Origin: Chenopodium formosanum
Lineage: Eukaryota; Streptophyta; Magnoliopsida; Caryophyllales; Amaranthaceae
DNA length: 64,000 bases
Reading direction: 5' to 3'
NCBI GenBank assembly: GCA_024500155.1
Contig: CM044871.1
Span: forward strand, 32,796,728 to 32,860,727
The position numbers and the translations under genes are program-made. The notes beneath the pieces were generated by a model. That model saw only the letters and a list, made by a program, of their open reading frames with translations. It had not been told where the DNA came from and made no database searches. Positions 57,710 to 64,000 of the stretch are shown one piece after another (position 1 is the first letter of the stretch; each line of letters opens with the position of its first letter).

Positions 57710-58833
57710 GTTAATTAGCTCTTTGCGTTCGTCTTGACTTAGTGTTAATCCAATTTTAACTTCTTTGATAGTCGTACATACATTGGAAATATTAAATATT
57801 TTTGTATCTTAAATAATTGTCGTTTTTTCATGTTCTTCCTTTGATTTTATTATTTCTTTGTCATTTTTTCATTAGCAAAGCAATATTGATCAGGGCTAGG
57901 GGAATGACTCGCATCGTAAGCAAAGGTGTTCATCTTATTGAATTCTTAAAACATTACTTCAAAGAGGGCGAGGGCAGCTGCGACCTCACTGGAATTATTA
58001 GGGATAGATGGGGGAGACTTGACAAGAGACTCGACACTAGAAGGAACTACAGAAATAGACTCAATAGCAGAAAGAGGGTCGGCCTCAGATCCTATAGACT
58101 CATAAACAGACTCAAGCTCGGACTCAAACTCAGACGATTCAAATTCATCAAACATGAGGCCTTCGCTAGTGTTCACTTTCAGCTTTTCTCCACTCGGCGT
58201 AGTTATCTTCACCGTTTTGTGCCAATCCTTTAGGACACCATTAGCTGGGACAATCAACTCAGAGGGGTCAAAGTCTTTACTTGACACGATAGCTTAAATA
58301 AGCGCAGAGTTATCATTGTCGATGTGCATAGGTTCATTCTTTTCTAGCTCGAAAAGAATATTAATATTCATATTATCTTTGCCTGGACTAGTTGGTTCCC
58401 GAGCTGTTGAAAACACATCACCTTCGTCGATAAAATCACAATCCATGAACACCTCAAACTCTAGCTCACATTTCCCATTGTAGACGAAAGGTTTAAGAAA
58501 TTCATAGCACAGAAAGTCATCCCCTTCTTTGATGTATTTACCATTAAGAGTGAAGGGATAAGGACTCATAGGCATCTCTTTATTTGTATTACGAGTTGTG
58601 TTGCGAGCAACCATCTTGATCACATCTTCTTTCATGTCTTCTTTTGTCGGCTTGAATCCCAATCCAAATGTGTCCTTTTTGGGTGCACCAAGATAGCCCC
58701 AAACTTTAGCCATTTTCTTTTTAAGTCCAAAGGTCATTCCAGGGAAATGCCCTTGCTTCTTCATAATTGCGTTGACGTTGACATTTGAATAGGGATCGAA
58801 GTCAGGATGACACTTCTCCTCTTCTTTAATCAT
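57710..58833 (-). pseudogene. pol: G linker between protease and RT
   Basis: Acidic, poorly conserved sequence in two main frames (57946-58287 and 58294-58833), containing FGLKKKMAKVWGYLGAPKKDTFGLGFKPTKEDM and YPFTLNGKYIKEGDDFLC. Its place between protease and RT is usual in Tat/Ogre polyproteins. A stop separates the two frames, and 57710-57945 has further breaks. Confidence 0.72.
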
Positions 58834-58844
58834 GAGAACGTATT

Positions 58845-59276
58845 CTAGAGATAAACCTTAGAGATCATTGTCTTCCTCATCATGCTGGAATGGACAATGG
58901 GAGTGTCAATAACATGGACAATGGCATCAATGGTGATTGTAACCACTCCGACTATAGCTTTGACCTTCTGGTTCAGCAATGATGGGATCTCCTTTAGCTC
59001 ATGAAGCCAAGGGCGCCCTAACAACATATTGAAATAAGCCTTAATTTCTACCACTTGAAACTTGGTGCGACATTCGATTTCTCTAGTAGTGATATTCAAT
59101 GTGATAGTTTCCACGGCTTGACGACGAGTATTATCAAAAGCACGAATCCCTTGAGTAGAGGGAATCAATTCTTCATCTTTTATGCCCAACTTCTTTGCAG
59201 TGCGCAGTGGGCGTACATTGATTGTTGAGCCATTATCAACTAGGATCATAGGCACATTCATTTGCCTACATACCAC
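58845..59276 (-). pseudogene. pol: G protease (Tat type)
   Basis: The retropepsin-like active-site motif MILVDNGSTINVRPLRTAKKLG matches Tat-lineage proteases (DNGS...NV.PL). AFDNTRRQAVETITLNI and FNMLLGRPWLHE follow. The active-site Asp is present. The start of the domain lies upstream in another frame. Confidence 0.85.
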
Positions 59277-60414
59277 AGTAAGGTGTAAGGCCTTGTTATG
59301 TTGATCCCCTTTTCGGGGGTAGATCCTTATCAGAAAAAGGAAATAAAATTGTTGGTACTTCGTAATTCAATAGTAAGAAAACTAACTAGCCCTTGAAGAG
59401 TCATATAACTATCAAATCCTATCTTAACCAGAGCATTCATAACATCCTTTCAATGCTCATGGAGGTAGGAAGAAGCTTCCATACATTCATTTCCACCTTA
59501 GTTTTTTACAGTTGTATGATCACATCCTTGCTTAATGGATCAATGGGATCAACTATCGGTTGTACTTGGGGTGAAGGTGGAGGTTGAGGTGGATTAGGTT
59601 GCTATAACCTTCCATTCTTGGTGAGAACCTTGACCTCAAGGTCCCCCCAATCATCTTCGCTATCTTCATGATCGACAGCGCCAAGAGATGAACAAGCTAT
59701 GTCTTTGATATAGACGTCTTCGTCGTCACTATCCCAAATTCCATTCACTTCTTCATAGTTTGAAATAAAAACAACTTCTAGTAGAGGTTCATCCACAGAT
59801 TGGATGAGTAGTGACGGATCAAAGGAGACTTCATCTCTAGTGATAGCCAAAGCATTAGAAAGATAACCTGTTTGGATATTAGGCTTCTTGGCCCCTAGAG
59901 GGACAAGAAGTTGATTAACATCAATCAGACCTTGGATTGCATCCTTTAACTTCCAACATTGCTAAGTCTTATGACCGTTTCCTTGGTGAAACTTGCAATG
60001 AGTGTTGGGGTCATAGCTAGCAAATTTGTTCTCAAGTCTAGGCTTTGGAAACGGACCAACAGGCATGATCAATCCTTGACTGTGCAAGCGAGCAAAAGCA
60101 GTATCATAGCTCATTCCCAAAGGTATATAAACCCTCCTTTTCCTCTAGATTTCTGAGTAGGAGCATTAAGAGCCAACACATCATTGAGGTTGATGTTGTT
60201 TGTAGCATTGTTGGACTTGGAAGACGAAGAAGAAGGATTGTCGTTCTTCTTGTTTTTCCAAGTGTTAATGTTATTTTTGCTACATGTAATCTTAATCAAC
60301 TCGTCCTCAATGGTGATCCCAATATCGTACACAGCTTCAAAAGTGCTCAAAGGCAGAAACTTCAAATGCTTCTTGTACTTATGATCTGATTCTAAATAAA
60401 GAGGCGAACCATCT
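59277..60414 (-). pseudogene. gag: G gag C-terminal region
   Basis: The frame 60365-60111 (FLPLSTFEAVYDIGITIEDELI, then an Asn/Ser-rich linker) shifts near 60125 to a frame containing MSYDTAFARLHSQGLI, a knuckle-like CKFHQGNGHKT..CWKLKDAIQGLID with an in-frame TAG before QCW, and ITRDEVSFDPSL through 59602. The segment 59277-59600 is a decayed linker to the protease. The gag start is cut off by T2 at 60415. Confidence 0.82.
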
Positions 60415-62412
60415 TGTAGGCGTCGCTCGAAGTGCGCCTACGTGAAAGCATGTGGTGAATATGCTTGGCACTCATAGAAAGTGGGAATTGACATAATACG
60501 ATTAGGGACAAGAGAAGTAGGGAGCCGCCAACAAATTTTTAAGGAACTTGTAAACCGTTCACGGATCATAAAAGGCAACCACAATAAAGGGACAGCGATA
60601 GGCAACAATGATTGACCCGTAAAGGTTACACCCCATTCATAATCCATGATATTACAAACTCCATATGGTTCGGAACCACGAAAGGAGGATCGGGGATGAT
60701 GGTACGAAGTGAGTCATGGGGTCACATTCGCCCGTATTGGCCTCTACTCGATTCTTATAGTGAAAAGTGATTCCCGCGATCTCAAAGGCATACAAACAAA
60801 ATATTCAACTTGCTCCAAACTATTATTAAGCTAAATTGGTTTAATTATAATGCAACGTATAATTCTAATATATTGTGATCACTTGATTAAAAAACAATAT
60901 TAAAAGGAACCTAAACCGGTTGTCCAAATTATCTTATTAGGCGTGATTTTCCATTACATATTTCCTTTAAATATGCAATGTGGTGATCATAATAAATAAT
61001 AGAAGAATTAACATTAATATTGGAAGCAATTTAACAATAATAGCGTTAGTCAAATCAAATATAAAATAACCTTAATCATGATACTAGCAATATGAAAAAA
61101 AAAATAAGAAATTAAATTAATTAATTACTCACATTCCGCGCGTTCCTTTAAATTGCTACATCATGAATAAATTGTTAGTAACTTCAATAAAAATATAAAT
61201 CAAATTGAAAATTAAATTAAATTAAAAGTAGATTTGATTTGGTCCAAACCCTCAGTTAATTCTACCTATCACGCCTTGGTTAAAGCATAGAACTTCAGGT
61301 ATTGTATGGACTCCTTGGAGTACTTAAATGAAGATATAGTGAAAGAATGGGGAGGCTAGTGTTTAGGGAAAATGAGCAGAGGGAACACACGGAACCCTAT
61401 AAAGATAAAAACCCTAAAAAATAACACCGCGACACGGAAGAGAACACCGTGACACGGTGCCAGGCACCGTCATACGGGGGAAAATCTCATGATGTGGTGG
61501 ACAACTAGAGTGACGCGGGAAATATTTGATCTACGGGAAGTGAAAACGCGTGAAGGATTTAAGCGGAAAAGACACAAGAAAATTCCATGACACGGAACAC
61601 GTACCGTGACACGGGAGTGTCCACCATGGCACAGTACAGTACACCGTGTCACGGTATGGGAAAACGCGGAAATTACACGGAAAAAGCACCGTGACACGGT
61701 GGGATATACCGTGTCACGGCAGCAGGTACCGTGTCACGGCAACAGGTATCGTGCCATGGTGGAATTTGACGCAAAAGAGATTCAAAATTGGCATCGTGAC
61801 ATGATGTCTAGTATCGTGTCACGACACAAGGCACCGTCAGACAGGGCAAACTCCCGTGACACGGTGCTTTTGCACTGTGCGCGGTGATTTCATTTTTTTA
61901 CCCGTTTTTAAAATCATCATAACTATTGATCCGTAACTTGGAATAAGGCATATAATATATCATTAGAAATCTTATCAAGTCTACTTTCCAAACCAATTAG
62001 AATCAGGTCAAAATGATTTGTATATTTTAGGATATTTTCGTTTTAGTGGAAGGGGTCGGTTTTAGGCTGAGTTTAGTGTTTTGCTCATATCTTTTTCGTT
62101 ATAGCTCGGAATTGGGCTTAAGATATATGGTTGGAAAGCTTGTTTAAAGTCCTATATAGAAAAATAATAATTGTATCAAAATTGTATAGACATAAAATCA
62201 GTTTCTCTCGGTTTTGCGTTGTGGACACGAAAAGTGGAAAATAGGTTATGGTTTAGGGAAATGAGCTAGAAATTGGATTGGTTCATGAAATATATTGGAT
62301 AGAACATAGATTTAAGAACTCCAAAGATTAAATACTCAACCTGACCAATAATGGCGGTGAAAGGTGTTCATCAACGGGTTTGGTTTTGGGGAGGCATTTT
62401 TAGGTGTCTACA
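60415..62412 (-). repeat. T2 3' LTR
   Basis: 1998 bp, TGTAGG to GTCTACA. Its ends match the T1 LTRs, but the middle (about 61380-61900) instead matches the solo LTR and holds at least seven perfect CCGTGWCACGG palindromes. The 5' end on the plus strand folds as GTAGGCG/CGCCTAC. An ORF at 61606-61887 only reflects the palindromes. Confidence 0.92.
61425..61875 (-). promoter_or_regulatory. T2 U3 palindrome cluster
   Basis: Perfect copies of CCGTGACACGG or CCGTGTCACGG lie near 61447, 61603, 61653, 61689, 61709, 61729 and 61853, with several one-mismatch copies. In sense orientation they are upstream of a degraded TATA-like sequence (TCTTTATAGG, about 61389-61398). They may bind a dimeric factor; this is inference. 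Confidence 0.6.
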
Positions 62413-62427
62413 GAAGCCCCCACTTTG
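62413..62427 (-). other. T2 polypurine tract
   Basis: The sense strand reads CAAAGTGGGGGCTTC before the 3' LTR, as in T1. Confidence 0.85.
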
Positions 62428-62629
62428 AGTGAGTTTGTAGAAACGTCAGTTTCGAAAACGTTAGTCAAAGTAGTTGATAGGGACGAAGAATGATTTAAGA
62501 CGTTCTGCGATCCTAAATCACTCTGTATACGCCGATACCTGCAGAAAAATGTTAGTTCTACAGATAAAAGAGTAAAGGGATAGAATGCTTATCTAACACT
62601 AGTGTATCGGTGGCAAATGAGCTTGGTAT

Positions 62630-62841
62630 CTTCCTATGCTTGAAGGAATCCACCAAATGACGTTCTGTTGAAATACTTTCCATGCTTGAGGAAAGTTGAC
62701 TGACGAGTTTGGTAGCTTTCTATGCTTGAAGAATCTACCAGATGATACTTTCCATGCTTAAGGAAAGTCGACATATGAATTTGGCGATTTTCTATGCTTG
62801 AAGAAATCCACCGGATAATACTTTCCATGCTTGAGGAAAGT
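62630..62841 (-). repeat. T2 hairpin array A
   Basis: Six stem-loops matching array A of T1. Loop ATGCTTGA occurs in five and ATGCTTAA in one. Stems are TTCCT/AGGAA, CTTTCC/GGAAAG and TTTCT/AGAAA types. T1 has about eight, so the copy number has changed. Confidence 0.9.
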
Positions 62842-62907
62842 CGACAGATGATGAGATTACAAGTCTCTGTGTATCGAGAACGTTGCGCTGTGAAATGATG
62901 GTGGTTT

Positions 62908-63360
62908 GATTGTCCCCGAACGTGGGTTGTAGTTGGTTCGCTTGTCCCCGAACGTGGGTTGTAGATGGTCCGCTTGTCCCCGGACGTGGGTTGTAAATGG
63001 TTCGCTTGTCCCCGGACGTGGGCTGTAGATGGTCCGGTTGTCCCCGGACATGGGCTGGTTGTAAATGGTCCGCTTGTCCCCGGACGTGGGCTGTAGATGG
63101 TCCGCTTGTCCCTGGACGTGGGCTGTAGATGGTCCGCTTGTCCCCGGACGTGGGTTGTAGATGGTCCGCTTGTCCCTTGACGTGGGCTGGCTGTAAATGG
63201 TCTGCTTGTCCCCGGACGTGGGATGTAGATGTTCCGCTTGTCCCCGGACGTGGGTTGTAAATAGTCCGCTTGTCCCCGGACGTGGGCTGGTTGTAAATGG
63301 TCTACTTGTCCCCTGACGTGGCCTGTAGATGGTCCGCTTGTCCCCGGACGTGGGCTGTAA
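62908..63360 (-). repeat. T2 32/36-bp minisatellite, 14 units
   Basis: Same unit as in T1 (core TTGTCCCCGGACGTGGGCTG), with 14 units; three are 36 bp by a small internal duplication (GGCTGGTTGT or GGCTGGCTGT). A 388-codon minus-strand ORF (62634-63800) reads through it because all three frames of the repeat are open. It encodes no recognised domain. Confidence 0.93.
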
Positions 63361-63772
63361 TTGAGACCTGCAAAATAAAATTTGCCAAGGGACTCGTATA
63401 GACTATGATTGACTTGACCAAGTTTAACTTGACACGACATGACATGACATGAGTATGACTTGTGATTGTGTGTGTATAGTTTTAGTGTGTGTGTGTGCAT
63501 ACACAAGCAACCGAAAATGCAAAAGAAAAAATTTTCCATCATTTTTGTCATGAGACGAGTGGAGGGTATCGACTTTCTCCCGAAAAAGAAAGATGTGAAA
63601 AATGAAATTTTATTTTCGAACTTCCCTCGATAAAAAATTTGAAAAAGTTTTTGAACATCCCCAAAATAAAATAATGAAAAAGGGAAGAAGTTTTGAATTT
63701 CTTTCTTGAGCAAGACGAAATGAATCGTATGGATTGAATTGCTTGTCTTGAAAATAATGTATACATGATGCA

Positions 63773-64000
63773 TGTTCTTAGGCCAAAAGGCTAAGGACAA
63801 TTACATCATGTGACACAATAGATGAATGAACTTAAGTCATGGAGCTAAGCATCATATATGGTGTAAAGAAGCGATCTTGAACATCACTTAGGTCTGGAAG
63901 CTAAGCACGTATATAGATGAAGTGTTTATGAACGTTTCTTAGGTCAAGGAGCTAAGAACGATATGCTTTGTATTATTACAAATCATTGATATAGAAATGT
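63773..64000 (-). repeat. T2 hairpin array B, cut by the window end
   Basis: Four stem-loops equivalent to the first four of T1. The fourth (63936-63958) has stem TTCTTAG/CTAAGAA where T1 has TGCTTAG/CTAAGCA, with an identical loop GTCAAGGAG. Confidence 0.85.

Larger units (their letters stand above)
57043..60414 (-). mobile_element. G: Tat-lineage element, gag-to-RT part
   Basis: An autonomous-type element by content, minus strand, interrupted on the left by H (in RT) and on the right by T2 (in gag). Neither of its LTRs is in the window. As host of the other insertions it is the oldest layer recognised. Many stops and shifts agree with age. Confidence 0.85.
60415..64000 (-). mobile_element. 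T2: second T-family element, runs off the window
   Basis: The left (3') LTR is 60415-62412, followed by a polypurine tract and an interior like that of T1. The other LTR is beyond the end. It is inserted in the gag of G (left flank CATCT, 60410-60414). T2 holds the same three arrays as T1 in the same order. Confidence 0.9.

Noticed and set aside
61606..61887. 93-codon ORF rich in RDTV and HGN motifs
   Set aside because: Arises from CCGTGWCACGG palindromes in the T2 LTR; no relation to a known domain.

Overview
This is plant nuclear DNA, most likely from a eudicot with a large repeat-rich genome. Every recognisable coding stretch belongs to a plant LTR-retrotransposon lineage (Athila, Tat/Ogre-like, Tekay-type chromovirus) or to a small CACTA-like DNA transposon. 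The primer binding sites are the plant ones, and one decayed gene has a 91-bp GT-AG intron. I found no host gene, tRNA, rRNA or CRISPR array. The species cannot be told from the sequence.

The window is one nested stack of elements. I use these labels. G (Tat lineage, minus) holds degraded gag, protease and RT at 57043-60414. H (Tat-like, plus) sits in the RT of G; its 3' LTR is 55597-57042, and the rest seen is 55072-55596, 42793-44510 and an antisense plant-mobile-domain (PMD) pseudogene at 41833-42792. E2 (Athila, plus, 13453-41832) sits in that PMD gene. F (non-autonomous Tat-like, plus, 44511-55071) sits in H and carries a solo LTR (51369-53053). E1 (Athila-related non-autonomous, minus) sits in the 5' LTR of E2; only its 5' LTR (196-13452, in three pieces) and 195 bp of interior are in the window. 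That LTR carries a CACTA-like element (875-2618) and a Tekay chromovirus (3280-13157). T1 (non-autonomous Tat-like, minus, 22062-38317) sits in a late ORF of E2 and carries E3 (same family as E1, 25924-33690). T2 (same family as T1, minus, 60415 to beyond the window end) sits in the gag of G. Target-site duplications support CACTA (TAT), E3 (AATAT), the solo LTR (GTTCT), T1 (GGGAT/GGGAC) and F (CCTCT/CCTCC).

The autonomous elements are dead. The Tekay gag-pol is largely one frame with three in-frame TAA codons plus a gag frameshift. Athila E2 has lost an RT active-site Asp and the integrase Glu and has many stops. The Tat element G has frameshifts and stops. E1, E3, T1, T2 and F are non-autonomous: they keep LTRs, primer site and polypurine tract but little or no pol.

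The most unusual signals are not conventional genes. T1 and T2 carry two separate arrays of short stem-loops near the 3' end of the element. In one array an almost constant 8-nt loop sits on stems that differ in sequence yet stay paired; in the other, a base pair has changed on both sides between T1 and T2. Between the arrays lies a 32-bp minisatellite open in all three frames on the element's sense strand. Second, LTRs of five families place a GC-rich cluster of short palindromes just upstream of a TATA box, with a different palindrome in each family. Third, the Tekay element has an extra ORF before gag whose N-terminus contains two tandem ARKS motifs resembling the histone H3 tail around Lys9. 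All three are read from the sequence; their functions are inference.
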